A DNA stretch of 64,000 nucleotides from positions 2,108,001 through 2,172,000 of the forward strand of contig CAWFGX010000001.1 of assembly GCA_963815375.1 (NCBI GenBank), given 5' to 3'. A model generated the notes under the pieces. That model saw only the letters and a list, made by a program, of their open reading frames with translations, had not been told where the DNA came from and made no database searches. This document shows, piece by piece, positions 34,921-43,487 of the stretch (position 1 is its first letter; every line of letters begins with the position of its first letter). Both the position numbers and the translations under genes were made by a program. Source of the stretch: JASHPR01 sp963815375. GTDB taxonomy: Bacteria > Actinomycetota > Actinomycetes > Streptosporangiales > Streptosporangiaceae.

Positions 34921-36210
34921 GTGGCAGCCAGTGATAACCCACCGCGCGGGGAGCTTCCGCCGTCGCCCCGCAAGCCGGATACCGGCCGCTCTCGGCCGCG
35001 GCACGCTGCGTCGCCGGCTCCCCGCTTCAGGCTGAGTTCCCAGGGCACCCAGGGCGATGCGCAGGAGCGCCGCGCTGAGCGGCGGCAGGCGTTCTGGGCC
35101 GTGCCCCTGGCCGCCCTGCTCGCCATCGCAGGCACATTTGGCCTGCTGGCCACGAGGCCGCGGCCGGCCGCTCATCTGGGCGCGCTGGCCGGGGCATCAG
35201 TTGCCAGCAAAGCGCCGACCCCGGCGGCATCTGTCACGAAGCCGACCGGGACCGTCAGCATCACCTGGGTCGGCGATATGACCTTTGGCACGCCGGGCGA
35301 CTACCCGACGGGCGGGTCGGGGTCACTGCTCACCGGCGTCGAGTCGGACCTGCGCAGCGATATCACAATGGGCAATCTGGAAACTGCGCTGGGCGACCTG
35401 CCGATGTCGAAGTGCACACAAGGCGAGACCGAGTGCTACGAGTTCGAGGCGCCGGCCAGCACTGCCCGGGCACTGCAGCAGGCCGGCTTCACCGGTGTGA
35501 ACGTGGCCAACAACCACACCCTCGATGCCGGAACCGCCGGAGAGACCAGTACGGACGCCGCGCTGACCTCGGCTGGCCTGGCCTGGACGGGACGCCCCGG
35601 CCAGATCACCTACCTCATCAAGAACGGCATCAGGGTCGCCCTCCTTGGCTTTGCGCCGTGGTCCTACGACGCGGACATGCTCGACATCCCGGCCGCCGAG
35701 GCCCTGGTGCGGCAGGCCAGGCAGCACGCCCAGGTCGTCATCGTGATCGAGCACGCCGGCGGCGAGGGAGACGACGCTCAGCACGTGCGGCCGGGCGAGG
35801 AGTATTACCTGGGCCAGGACCGCGGCAACTCGATAGCGTTCACCCACGGTGTCATCGACGCAGGTGCCGACCTGGTCATGGGCTCGGGCCCGCACGTGCT
35901 GCGCGGATTTCAGTGGTACAACGGGCACCTGATTGCCTATAGCCTCGGCAACTTCGCTGGTTACGACACGCTCGGCCTGGACTCGATAACCTCGGTGAGT
36001 GCGATCCTGCACGTCACGCTCAACGCTGACGGCCAGTTCGTGCAGGGCAGCATCTCGCCGATCAGGCTGGTCTCGCCTGGAACTCCGGAGCCGGACCCGA
36101 GTAACTCGGCCATTAGCATGATCAACTCCTTGTCCCAGGACGACTTCGCCGGGAGCGGGGCCGCGCAGATCTCGGCCAGCGGCCAGATCCAGTCGCCCGC
36201 AGGACAGTAA
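34921..36210 (+). CDS. CapA family (PGA-synthesis-like) metallophosphatase-fold protein
   Basis: 429 residues from a GTG at 34921 with weak upstream signal. After a basic, Pro-rich cytoplasmic stretch there is one membrane helix (FWAVPLAALLAIAGTFGLLA, about 58-77). The exported domain has ITWVGDMTFGTPGDY, ITMGNLETALG, VNVANNHTLDAG, VIVIEHAGGE and GSGPHVLRGFQWYNG. These are the metal-binding Asp, Asn and His motifs of the CapA/PgsA group. The family acts in poly-gamma-glutamate or capsule formation. Divergence from a polysaccharide operon supports an envelope role. Confidence 0.87.
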   Translation: MAASDNPPRGELPPSPRKPDTGRSRPRHAASPAPRFRLSSQGTQGDAQERRAERRQAFWAVPLAALLAIAGTFGLLATRPRPAAHLGALAGASVASKAPTPAASVTKPTGTVSITWVGDMTFGTPGDYPTGGSGSLLTGVESDLRSDITMGNLETALGDLPMSKCTQGETECYEFEAPASTARALQQAGFTGVNVANNHTLDAGTAGETSTDAALTSAGLAWTGRPGQITYLIKNGIRVALLGFAPWSYDADMLDIPAAEALVRQARQHAQVVIVIEHAGGEGDDAQHVRPGEEYYLGQDRGNSIAFTHGVIDAGADLVMGSGPHVLRGFQWYNGHLIAYSLGNFAGYDTLGLDSITSVSAILHVTLNADGQFVQGSISPIRLVSPGTPEPDPSNSAISMINSLSQDDFAGSGAAQISASGQIQSPAGQ

Positions 36211-36361
36211 GCCGCGCCCGCCAGGCCCAGCCGCCCGCGGGCAGTGAACGCAGCCCCGATCAGCCGCAGGCGCCCCAATCAGCGGGCATGAAGTTTTCTG
36301 CCGTGGCAGGAGATGCCAAGGAGGCAGATGGTGCGGTAAATCGCTCCACTGACGTTGATCC

Positions 36362-36404
36362 ATGTACGTTTGGTCCCGCCATAGCCAGACTAGAGGTACA
36401 TTCT
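36362..36404. promoter_or_regulatory. 43-bp inverted-repeat element, copy 1
   Basis: ATGTAC at 36362 and GTACAT at 36396 form an inverted repeat, with TGGTCC just inside the left arm and AGAGG before the right arm. The same 43-bp arrangement, 34 of 43 bases identical and with equal spacing, occurs at 47398-47440. It lies in the 304-bp gene-free stretch 36211-36514, about 110 bases upstream of the VOC gene. The rest of that stretch is AT-richer and holds an AATCA/TGATT repeat near 36445 but no gene. Confidence 0.6.
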
Positions 36405-36514
36405 CGGAAGCGCTCAAGATTGTTAAGCGGCAGACTCGTTCCGTAAATCATTTAGCGTGATTGACTAAGCACGGTAAGTGAGCTGAGAGACCGTGCGCCG
36501 GAAGGGGGGCAGCG

Positions 36515-36892
36515 ATGCCGAAGATCACAAAGCTGGGCCGGGTGATGGTCCCAGTAGCCGACCAGGACAAGGCCATCAGCTTCTATACCAACATGCTCGG
36601 GTTCACGGTGGCCGCCGACGTTCCGTTCGGCGAGGGCTCCCGCTGGGTCGAGGTCGCCCCGCCTGGAGGCGGCGCGACCGTTGCCCTGGTGCCGCCGCAG
36701 GGCCAGTACCAGCCCGGGCGCATGACCGGCGTCGCCCTGGAATCGCCGGATGTCGTGGCAGATCACGCCGAGCTGAAGAGCAAGGGCGTGGACGTGGACG
36801 CCGAGCTGATGGGCGGCGACGGCGGGGTACCCCCGATGTTCTTCTTCCGGGACAGCGACGGAAACCATCTCCTGATCGCCCAGGTCCCGTAG
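36515..36892 (+). CDS. VOC family protein
   Basis: 125 residues, ATG at 36515 behind a strong GGGGGG ribosome binding site. It shows the VOC pattern: LGRVMVPVADQDKAISFYTNMLGF at the N terminus, RWVEVAPPGG, and FFFRDSDGNHLLIAQ at the C terminus. Metal-ligand Glu and His positions are partly present, and the reaction is unknown. It is a monocistronic-looking gene whose upstream region carries copy 1 of the 43-bp element. Confidence 0.85.
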   Translation: MPKITKLGRVMVPVADQDKAISFYTNMLGFTVAADVPFGEGSRWVEVAPPGGGATVALVPPQGQYQPGRMTGVALESPDVVADHAELKSKGVDVDAELMGGDGGVPPMFFFRDSDGNHLLIAQVP

Positions 36893-37153
36893 AGTCCCGC
36901 CGCCACGCGGAACCCCAGGACGCGCAAGCGTCTCTCACGATCAGGCACGGGACCGTCGGCACACTTCAGGTGAAAGTTTCCGATCCTCGCTTCCATGTGG
37001 TGGCCGCCGGCAGCAGTCCGGCTACCCCGGCCAATAGCCGATCAGCACCTCGCTGAGCAGTGCTTTTCTTCACTTCAGACTGATGCCTTGCGGCCTTGGT
37101 GCCGCAGGTCATCCCGGCCTGGACTATTGCCAGCCGCAGCGGCCTGTCATCTA

Positions 37154-37182
37154 CTCCGAAATATCTCCGAAATTCTCGGAGA
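37154..37182. promoter_or_regulatory. Inverted and direct repeats upstream of the secreted esterase
   Basis: TCTCCGA-N5-TCGGAGA (37164-37182) is a perfect inverted repeat, and CTCCGAAAT occurs twice, 11 bp apart (37154 and 37165). They lie 46-74 bases before the esterase start and could bind a sugar-responsive repressor. The site is unlike the CebR cellulose operator. The remaining bases of the 335-bp gap 36893-37227 show nothing else. Confidence 0.5.
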
Positions 37183-37227
37183 CGCCATCCCGAAAGATCT
37201 CAGGCGCGCAGCCAGGAAGGAACGGCC

Positions 37228-38550
37228 ATGAAGGCATGGATGAGGGGCGTCTTAGCAGCCAGCGCACTGACGCTGGCGGCCGGCGGCGCGGTTGCCGTCC
37301 TCGAGGTGGCGCCGGCCAAGGCCGCGTCCCTGGTTCAGGTGACGAACTTCGGGAACAACCCGACGAATTTGCAGATGTACATCTACGTGCCGGCCAGCGT
37401 CCGGGCGAACCCGCCGATCCTGGTGGCGCTGCACCAGTGCACGGGCTCCGGGCCGGAGTTCTACTCGAGCACCGCGTTCGCCTCGCTCGCGGACGAGTAC
37501 GGGTTCATCGTGATCTACCCGTCGGCTACCAGGAGCGGCAGCTGCTGGGACGTTTCCTCCAGCGCGGCCCTGACCAGGAATGGCGGCAGCGACCCGGTGG
37601 GCATCATGTCCATGGTCACCTATGCCGAGCAGAACTACGGCGGCAACGCGAACCAGGTCTACGTCACCGGCGCGTCCTCGGGCGCGATGATGACCAACGT
37701 CCTGCTCGCTGACTATCCGGACGTGTTCAAGGCCGGCGCAGCGTTCATGGGCGTGCCTTATTACTGCTTCTACACCGGCACCGTCGACGGCTGGAACTCC
37801 GCCTGCGCCGACGGCCAGGTCTCGATGACCGCGCAGGCATGGGGCAACCTCGCCCGCAACGCGGATCCCGGCTACAGCGGGCAGCGGCCGAGAATGCAGC
37901 TGTGGCACGGCACCGCGGACACCACGCTCAACTACGAGAACCTCAGCCAGGAGATCCTGCAGTGGACGAACGTGCTCGGGGTGAGCTCCACCCCGGTCAG
38001 CACCACCACGCCAGAGACGAACTGGACCGAGACTGAGTACGGGAGCACGTCGAACCCGCAGGTCGAGGCGTTCAGCATCGCCGGAGCTGGCCACGTGCTG
38101 CCGATCGAGGGCGAAGGGATGGAAGCGGACGCGATCCAGTTCTTCGGTCTCAACAACGGCAGCACGCCGCCGAGCAGCCCGCCTCCCTCAACCCCACCGC
38201 CATCGAGCCCACCGCCATCGAGCCCACCGCCCGGCGGCGCCTGTGCGGTGACCTATACGACCAACAGCCAGTGGCCCGGCGGGTTCGTGGCCCAGGTCGT
38301 GATCAGCAACAGCGGGAGCTCGACGATCAGCGGCTGGACGCTGACGTTCACCTTCCCCGGCGACCAGCACATCACCAGTGATTTCAACGGCACTGCCAGC
38401 CAGTCCGGTGAGAACGCGACGCTCACCAACGCCAGCTACAACGGCACCATCGCCCCAGGGGGCAACACCACCGTCGGCTTCCAGGGCACCTGGACCAGCA
38501 ACGATACGGCGCCGTCCAGCTTCCAGCTGAACGGTTCCGCGTGCAGCTGA
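37228..38550 (+). CDS. Secreted CE1/PHB-depolymerase-type esterase with CBM2
   Basis: 440 residues, ATG at 37228 with AGGAAGGAAC upstream. A signal peptide ends near residue 33 (APAKAAS). The esterase domain at about 35-310 has LVALHQCTG (oxyanion hole), nucleophile GASSGAMMT near 153, and a late His in GAGHVLP. A Pro/Ser linker follows (about 320-340), then a family 2 carbohydrate-binding module with its N- and C-terminal Cys (GGACAVTY, NGSACS) and Trp residues. It is likely an acetylxylan or feruloyl esterase anchored to cellulose in plant biomass. Confidence 0.9.
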   Translation: MKAWMRGVLAASALTLAAGGAVAVLEVAPAKAASLVQVTNFGNNPTNLQMYIYVPASVRANPPILVALHQCTGSGPEFYSSTAFASLADEYGFIVIYPSATRSGSCWDVSSSAALTRNGGSDPVGIMSMVTYAEQNYGGNANQVYVTGASSGAMMTNVLLADYPDVFKAGAAFMGVPYYCFYTGTVDGWNSACADGQVSMTAQAWGNLARNADPGYSGQRPRMQLWHGTADTTLNYENLSQEILQWTNVLGVSSTPVSTTTPETNWTETEYGSTSNPQVEAFSIAGAGHVLPIEGEGMEADAIQFFGLNNGSTPPSSPPPSTPPPSSPPPSSPPPGGACAVTYTTNSQWPGGFVAQVVISNSGSSTISGWTLTFTFPGDQHITSDFNGTASQSGENATLTNASYNGTIAPGGNTTVGFQGTWTSNDTAPSSFQLNGSACS

Positions 38551-38566
38551 CTCCCGCGAGATCGCG

Positions 38567-38731
38567 CGGCGGCCTGGCCTGGTTTTCAGGGCCGGGCCGC
38601 CGCGCACGCGGGGGGTTCCGGGGGTCGTCCCCCCGGACAGACACGGCGGCCTGGCCTGGTTTTCAGGGCCGGGCCGCCGCGCACGCGGGGGGGTTCCGGG
38701 GGTCGCCCCCCAGACAGACACGGCGGCCTGG
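38567..38731. repeat. 77-bp tandem repeat with two hairpins per unit
   Basis: Two full units (38567-38643, 38644-38720) and the first 11 bases of a third fill the space between the convergent esterase and dienelactone hydrolase genes. Each unit holds one long GC hairpin (GGCGGCCTGGCC pairing with GGCCGGGCCGCC, one wobble) and one TCCGGGGG/CCCCCGGA hairpin. The structure could act as a bidirectional terminator. The second hairpin type recurs at 2631-2654. Confidence 0.85.
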
Positions 38732-38732
38732 G

Positions 38733-39464
38733 TCAGGATCCGAGCAGGCCAAGGATCCTGTCCCAGGCGTCGTCGCGTGCCTTGGCGTTGTAGGGCGGGG
38801 TACCCGGCCAGAAGAACGCGTGCCCGGCACCGGCGTAGCAGACCACCTCGTGATCGACGCCAGCCGCCTGCAGGGCGTCGCGGATCTGGCCGCGCTGGCC
38901 GGTGTCGATCAGGAAGTCATCGTCCCCGACCAGGTACAGGAGCCTGCCGCTGATCCCTGAGGTGAGCTCGAGCGTTGGTGTGGGCTGGCCCATCGGGATG
39001 TCAGTTGAGGCCAGCCAGCCGCCGTACAGCACGGCAGCAACGCTGACCGGGAGCCGGCACGCCGCGAGATAGGCCAGGTGCCCGCCGGCGCTGAAGCCGA
39101 TGATCCCTACCCGTGTGATCCCGGGCTGCGACTGCAGCCAGCCAATGCACGCCGCGACGTCGTCGAGCGCCTGCTGGCGCTGCAGCCGGTGCAAGTACCC
39201 GAAGCCCTCCTCGCGGCCGGCATCGTCACGCTCCAGCCAGCGGCCTGGCGGCGCGTCCCGGTGGTAGAACTCGGGCGCGACCGCTACATATCCGGCCTGG
39301 GCCAGGTCAGCGGTGACGCTGCGGATGTCCGGGTTCACGCCGAACAGCTCGTGCGCCACGATCACCCCGGTCGGGGCGACGCCATCACCGGGACGGGTTA
39401 CATGGACAGGCATCGTGGTGCCATCGGCCACGGGAACCTGGATCGTTGCTGTAGTTATCGCCAT
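38733..39464 (-). CDS. Dienelactone hydrolase family protein
   Basis: 243 residues. The fold pattern is clear: VIVAHELFGVNPDIR, nucleophile elbow GFSAGGHLAYL, acid LVGDDDFLID and His in GAGHAFFWPG. Classical dienelactone hydrolase uses Cys in the elbow; this one has Ser, like many esterase-type relatives. AACCAT lies six bases before the ATG, so the transcript may be leaderless. It is divergent from an XRE-type regulator and shares a short palindrome-rich promoter with it. Confidence 0.87.
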   Translation of the reverse strand: MAITTATIQVPVADGTTMPVHVTRPGDGVAPTGVIVAHELFGVNPDIRSVTADLAQAGYVAVAPEFYHRDAPPGRWLERDDAGREEGFGYLHRLQRQQALDDVAACIGWLQSQPGITRVGIIGFSAGGHLAYLAACRLPVSVAAVLYGGWLASTDIPMGQPTPTLELTSGISGRLLYLVGDDDFLIDTGQRGQIRDALQAAGVDHEVVCYAGAGHAFFWPGTPPYNAKARDDAWDRILGLLGS

Positions 39465-39540
39465 GCGTTCATGGTTACGCGCGCTGATGCTGGTAACCAG
39501 AGTCGGCTGTTACTGGTAATGGCATGAGTAGGATGGCGGC
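39465..39540. promoter_or_regulatory. Shared divergent promoter with GGTAAC/GTTACC repeats
   Basis: The 76-bp gap contains CTGGTAACCAG at 39490-39500, a distant partner TGGTTAC, and TTACTGGTAA at 39510-39519. On the plus strand TAGGAT at 39529-39534 is six bases before the regulator ATG, so this transcript is probably leaderless. The repeats are candidate binding sites for the XRE-type regulator. Confidence 0.55.
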
Positions 39541-40359
39541 ATGACAGCGGCCGGGGACCCGCAGAGCCTGGGTCAGCTGCTCCGGACACGCCGCGAGCGG
39601 CTGACCCCCGGAGACGTCGGGTTGCCACCGGGCAGCCGACGGCGCGCCCCTGGCCTGCGGCGCGAGGAAGTCGCGCTGCTCGCGAACCTCTCGCCGACCT
39701 ACTACACGTTCCTGGAGCAGGGGCGCCCGGTGCGCCCGTCGGCGCAGGTGCTGGACGCGCTGGCGGCGGCTCTGCGCATGTCCGCGGCTGAGCGCCGCTA
39801 CCTCCATGTTCTGGCTTACGGCAGTGACCGGGAAGAACGCGGCGGCACCGGCGCAGCCGGAGCGGCGCCCCCGGAGCACGTCGGGCAGAGCCTGGCCGAC
39901 CTGGTGCAGCGGCTGGAACCGTACCCGACCCTGGTCAAGGGGCGCCGCTGGGACGTGCTGGCCGCCAATCCCGCCGCGCGGGAACTGTTCGGCGACTGGC
40001 AGGGCGTGCCTGGCGAGCGCAACCTGGTGCGCTGGATGTTCACGTCGCCCGGCGCCCATGAGGTGTACCTCGAGTGGGAGGCTGAGGCCAGGGCGATGCT
40101 GGGCCGGTTCCGGCTGGCCGCCGCGCGCTGCCCGCACGACCCGGACATCCAGGCCCTGATCGATGACCTGCAGCGGGAGAGCGATCACGTCCGCCAGTGG
40201 TGGCCCCGCCACGACGTGACGCCGCTTGACGGCAGCGGCTCGAAGAAGCTGCGTCACCCGCGGCTGGGGCCGCTGGACTACTCCCATGTCGTGCTGCAGG
40301 TCGCGGACAACCCGGACCAGACGCTGGTCACGTACTCGACTGACGGGGCACAGAGCTAG
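39541..40359 (+). CDS. XRE family regulator with MmyB-like ligand-binding domain
   Basis: 272 residues. The HTH is at about 30-85 (GLRREEVALLANLSPTYYTFLEQG), followed by the MmyB-type PAS-like domain at about 105-265 (VKGRRWDVLAANPAARELFGDW, RNLVRWMF, HVVLQVADN). Such proteins often control a divergent oxidoreductase or hydrolase; here the partner is the dienelactone hydrolase-like gene. The domain may bind a fatty acid or other hydrophobic ligand. The ATG directly follows a leaderless-type -10 box. Confidence 0.88.
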   Translation: MTAAGDPQSLGQLLRTRRERLTPGDVGLPPGSRRRAPGLRREEVALLANLSPTYYTFLEQGRPVRPSAQVLDALAAALRMSAAERRYLHVLAYGSDREERGGTGAAGAAPPEHVGQSLADLVQRLEPYPTLVKGRRWDVLAANPAARELFGDWQGVPGERNLVRWMFTSPGAHEVYLEWEAEARAMLGRFRLAAARCPHDPDIQALIDDLQRESDHVRQWWPRHDVTPLDGSGSKKLRHPRLGPLDYSHVVLQVADNPDQTLVTYSTDGAQS

Positions 40360-40448
40360 ACGCCGGCGCCATGTCGAGATCCGCGGGACGGCTCCGACCA
40401 TCCTGCGACAGGCGCCCAACGGTGGCGCCCGGTGCACAGGAGGCCATC

Positions 40449-40811
40449 ATGAAGTACATCGTGATCATCTACGGCAACAAGGACCTGTGGGAGTCGTTCC
40501 CGCCCGACGTGGCGGCGAAGGCCATCGCGCAGCAGGACGCTGTGAACAAGCGCTACAGCGAGTCCGGCGAACTGCTGGGCGCCTACGGTCTGGGTGACGA
40601 GCTCACCGCGAAGACCGTGCGGGTACGCGAGGGGGTCCCGGCTGTGACCGACGGCCCCTATATAGAGGCCAAGGAGTTCGTCTCCAGCTTCTGCCTGCTC
40701 GACGTCGAGAACGAGGCCCGGGCGCTGGAGATCGCGGCGCAGATGCCCTTCGCCTCGCAGAACGCCGTTGAGGTGTGGCCGATCCTGCACGAGGCCGGGA
40801 ACGAGATGTGA
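40449..40811 (+). CDS. YCII/DGPF family protein
   Basis: 120 residues, ATG at 40449 with GGAGG upstream. It has the YCII-like start KYIVIIYGNKDLWES and the family signature as TDGPYIEAKEF. The small ferredoxin-like fold is predicted to be cytoplasmic. Its stop overlaps the GTG of an ECF42-type sigma gene. DGPF proteins are the standard genomic partner of ECF42 sigma factors and are often their regulatory targets (established knowledge). Confidence 0.9.
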   Translation: MKYIVIIYGNKDLWESFPPDVAAKAIAQQDAVNKRYSESGELLGAYGLGDELTAKTVRVREGVPAVTDGPYIEAKEFVSSFCLLDVENEARALEIAAQMPFASQNAVEVWPILHEAGNEM

Positions 40812-42091
40812 GCTGCGACAGCAGCGTCGAGGACCTGCTGCGCGAGCTGGCGCCGCAGGTTCTCGCCGCGCTGGTCCGGCGGCACGGGTGGTTCGACCTG
40901 TGCGAGGACGCGGCGCAGGAGGCGCTGATCGACGCGGCTGGGAGCTGGCCGGCCAGCGGCGTGCCAGCCAGCCCGCGGGGGTGGCTGGTGACGGTGGCGA
41001 CTCGGCGGCTGATCGACCTGGTGCGGTCGGAGCAGTCACGGCGAAGTCGTGAGGAGCGGTTCGCGTTCGGGGCGCCGCCGGCAGAGCTGCTTCGCCTTCC
41101 CGGCGAGGACGTCGGCGCTGACACCGACGACACCCTCGTGCTGCTGATGTTGTGCTGCCATCCGGCGCTCACGCCACCGTCGCAGATCGCGCTGACGCTG
41201 CGGGCCGTCGGCGGGCTCACCACGGCGCAGGTCGCTGGCGCGTTCTTCGTTCCTGAAGCGACGATGGCGCAGCGCATCAGCCGCGCCAAACAGCGCATCC
41301 GCGACGCCGGCGCTACATTCGCGCTGCCGCCGGCCGGTGAGCTGGAGGCACGGCTGGCCGCGGTGATGCACGTGCTGTACCTGATCTTCAATGAGGGCTA
41401 CACGGCATCACCGGGGACCGCAGCGAGCCAGGCTGAAACGCTCAGCAGCCAGGCCATACGGCTCACCCGCCAGCTGCACCGCTCGCGGCCGGCCGACAGC
41501 GAGGTGGCCGGCCTGCTCGCGCTGATGCTGCTCACCGATGCCCGGCGCTCCGCCCGCCTCACCGCGGGCGGCGACCTGATCGATCTTGCCGACCAGGACC
41601 GTGGCCGGTGGGACACCGAGCAGATCGGTGAGGGCGTTTCGCTGGTGACGCAGGCGCTCGCCGCCGGGCCGCTCGGCGCTTACCAGGTCCAGGCGGCGAT
41701 CGCGGCGGTGCACGACGAGGCCGTGTCAGCGAAGGAAACCGACTGGCCCCAAGTTCTGGCCCTCTATCAGGTGCTGGAACGGGTCGCGCCGAACCCGATG
41801 GCAACGCTAAGCCAGGCGGTCGCCGAGGCCATGGTGCACGGTCCCCGGGCAGGTCTGGCTCTGCTGGCCGCGCTTGACAGCGACGACCGGATCCGGGAGC
41901 ACCACCGGCTGTACGCGGTCCGCGGTCACCTGCTGGAGATAGCAGGCGATCCCAGATCGGCGGCCGACGCATTCCGCGCCGCCGCGCGGCGGACGACCAG
42001 CGCGGCGGAAAAGCGGTACCTGCGTGCCCGCATCGACCGGCTGGAAGGAGCCGCTGCGCCGCGGCCTGGCCCGCAGGCTCCAGCGACGTGA
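40808..42091 (+). CDS. ECF42-type sigma factor with TPR-like C-terminal extension
   Basis: 427 residues from a GTG at 40808 overlapping the DGPF gene as GTGA. Sigma-2 is at about 15-85 (RRHGWFDLCEDAAQEALIDAA), sigma-4 at about 115-180 (LTTAQVAGAFFVPEATMAQRISRAKQRI, split over the HTH). A ~240-residue helical extension has the conserved LYLIFNEGY, LLALMLLTDARR and RADSEVAGLL-like segments of ECF42. No anti-sigma factor accompanies this group; the C-terminal extension is needed for activity in studied members. Confidence 0.9.
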   Translation: MSCDSSVEDLLRELAPQVLAALVRRHGWFDLCEDAAQEALIDAAGSWPASGVPASPRGWLVTVATRRLIDLVRSEQSRRSREERFAFGAPPAELLRLPGEDVGADTDDTLVLLMLCCHPALTPPSQIALTLRAVGGLTTAQVAGAFFVPEATMAQRISRAKQRIRDAGATFALPPAGELEARLAAVMHVLYLIFNEGYTASPGTAASQAETLSSQAIRLTRQLHRSRPADSEVAGLLALMLLTDARRSARLTAGGDLIDLADQDRGRWDTEQIGEGVSLVTQALAAGPLGAYQVQAAIAAVHDEAVSAKETDWPQVLALYQVLERVAPNPMATLSQAVAEAMVHGPRAGLALLAALDSDDRIREHHRLYAVRGHLLEIAGDPRSAADAFRAAARRTTSAAEKRYLRARIDRLEGAAAPRPGPQAPAT

Positions 42092-42158
42092 CCGGCGGCC
42101 GCGGCCCCGGCACGGCGCGAAGTGCCGCTGAGAGCCCCTCCTGGTCGCCTGAGGCACA

Positions 42159-42171
42159 TAGCATCCATTTG
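42159..42171 (+). promoter_or_regulatory. Leaderless promoter of the GH26 lipoprotein gene
   Basis: TAGCAT at 42159-42164 is followed by six bases and the GTG at 42171. The start codon is therefore expected to be the 5' end of the mRNA. Confidence 0.5.
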
Positions 42172-43223
42172 TGACGAGAGGAACCGCTCCGGCCCCGGTT
42201 CCCCCGGGCCGGCGTCCAGCACGGGCGAGCACCGTCATGGCATGGTCGCGGCTCCTGGTCGGGGTCGCGCTCGCGACGGCGCTGGCCGCCTGCGGGCAGT
42301 CTGCCCTCTACGGCGTACCGGGCGCTGAGTCGCCGAGCGCCGGCTCGTCAGCGCCCAGCCGGCCGTACAACATCTCGGGGCTGCTCGACCCAGCGGGCGG
42401 TGGGAAATTCTTCGGCGTCGAGGCCCCCGGAGCACCGGACTCGCTCGGGCCTGTGCAGTCCTTCGCCGCCAGCGCGGGCGCCCGGCCGAACCTGATCGGC
42501 GAGTACATCTCCTGGAACGACGCGCTGGATACCCAGGCGGTGGCCAACGCCTGGTCGTACGGGGCCCTGTACTACATGATCTGGGAGCCCTACAACACCA
42601 CCGTCGCGGCGATCGCCGACGGCCGCAGCAACAGCTACATCACCAGCGTCGCAGAGCGAGTCCGCGCGGTGAACGCGCCGGTCGCGATCAGCTTCGGGCA
42701 CGAGTTCAACGGCTACTGGTACCCGTGGGGCACCACCAGCACAACGGCCGCGCAGTTCGTCTCCGCGTGGCAGCTGATTCACCGCCTGTTCGCCGCGGCG
42801 GGTGCCACCAACGTGATCTGGGTGTGGAATCCCAACATCATCAACGCCGAGCCGCAGCTAAACCTCAGCGCCTATTACCCGGGCGACGCATACGTCACCT
42901 GGGTAGGGATCACCGGCTACTTCGGCGCCACCGGCGCGGACACTTTTGACAGCGTGTACGGGCCAACGATGCAGGAGATCAGAGCCTTCACCGCCAAGCC
43001 GTTCATCATCGCCGAGACCGCGGTGCAAAGCGGCCCGAATGCGGCCGCGGCCGCGCAGAACCTGGTCAGCGGCGTGGCCCAGCAGCCCGACGTGCTCGGG
43101 TTCGCCTGGTTCGACTACGACAAGAGCGGCGTCGACTGGCGCCTGGAAAGCCGGCCGTCGGTGCGCGCCGCCCTCGCCGCAGGCCTCAGCGGGCTCACGC
43201 TAATCAATCCCAAACGCCCGTAA
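42171..43223 (+). CDS. GH26-like (beta-mannanase type) lipoprotein
   Basis: 350 residues. After ~22 basic/Pro-rich residues a lipoprotein signal follows (LLVGVALATALAAC, lipobox LAAC). The mature part has FFGVEAPGAPDSL, acid/base Glu in ISFGHEFNGYWYPWG, NVIWVWNPN, and nucleophile Glu in PFIIAETAV. These are the GH26 landmarks of beta-mannanases and related glucanases. It is anchored on the outer face of the membrane. Together with GH76 and CE1-CBM2 it fits a hemicellulose or mannan-using lifestyle. Confidence 0.85.
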   Translation: MTRGTAPAPVPPGRRPARASTVMAWSRLLVGVALATALAACGQSALYGVPGAESPSAGSSAPSRPYNISGLLDPAGGGKFFGVEAPGAPDSLGPVQSFAASAGARPNLIGEYISWNDALDTQAVANAWSYGALYYMIWEPYNTTVAAIADGRSNSYITSVAERVRAVNAPVAISFGHEFNGYWYPWGTTSTTAAQFVSAWQLIHRLFAAAGATNVIWVWNPNIINAEPQLNLSAYYPGDAYVTWVGITGYFGATGADTFDSVYGPTMQEIRAFTAKPFIIAETAVQSGPNAAAAAQNLVSGVAQQPDVLGFAWFDYDKSGVDWRLESRPSVRAALAAGLSGLTLINPKRP

Positions 43224-43234
43224 CGTGGCGTACA

Positions 43235-43253
43235 TGTCCGGCAAATCCGGACA
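43235..43253. terminator. Hairpin after the GH26 gene
   Basis: TGTCCGG (43235-43241) and CCGGACA (43247-43253) form a perfect 7-bp stem with a 5-nt loop, 11 bases after the GH26 stop. It is terminator-like without a U-run. Confidence 0.45.
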
Positions 43254-43267
43254 GGCGGTGAAATAGG

Positions 43268-43304
43268 CTTTCCGAACGACGCCATGGGCTGAATGGTCGG
43301 AAAG
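43268..43304. other. Long inverted repeat in the leader of the DUF1023 gene
   Basis: CTTTCCGA (43268-43275) and TCGGAAAG (43297-43304) are perfect 8-bp arms with a 21-nt loop. Further downstream TAGCAT/CATAAT at 43355-43363 can serve as -10 for the large gene at 43488. The 264-bp gap holds no gene. Confidence 0.35.
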
Positions 43305-43487
43305 AAACCGCGGCCGGGCGCCACGAAATGTTCCCAAACGGCGCCGCGGCAACATAGCATAATGGCGCGGCCGGTGATGCGCCGACGTCGCGAAACGGCT
43401 GCGTGCTGTTTGCCCTGCCATTACCCAAACGGCAAGATTCTGGAGCCGTACCACCTTTTGGCGAGCGCCGACGGAGGCTGACCGGCG

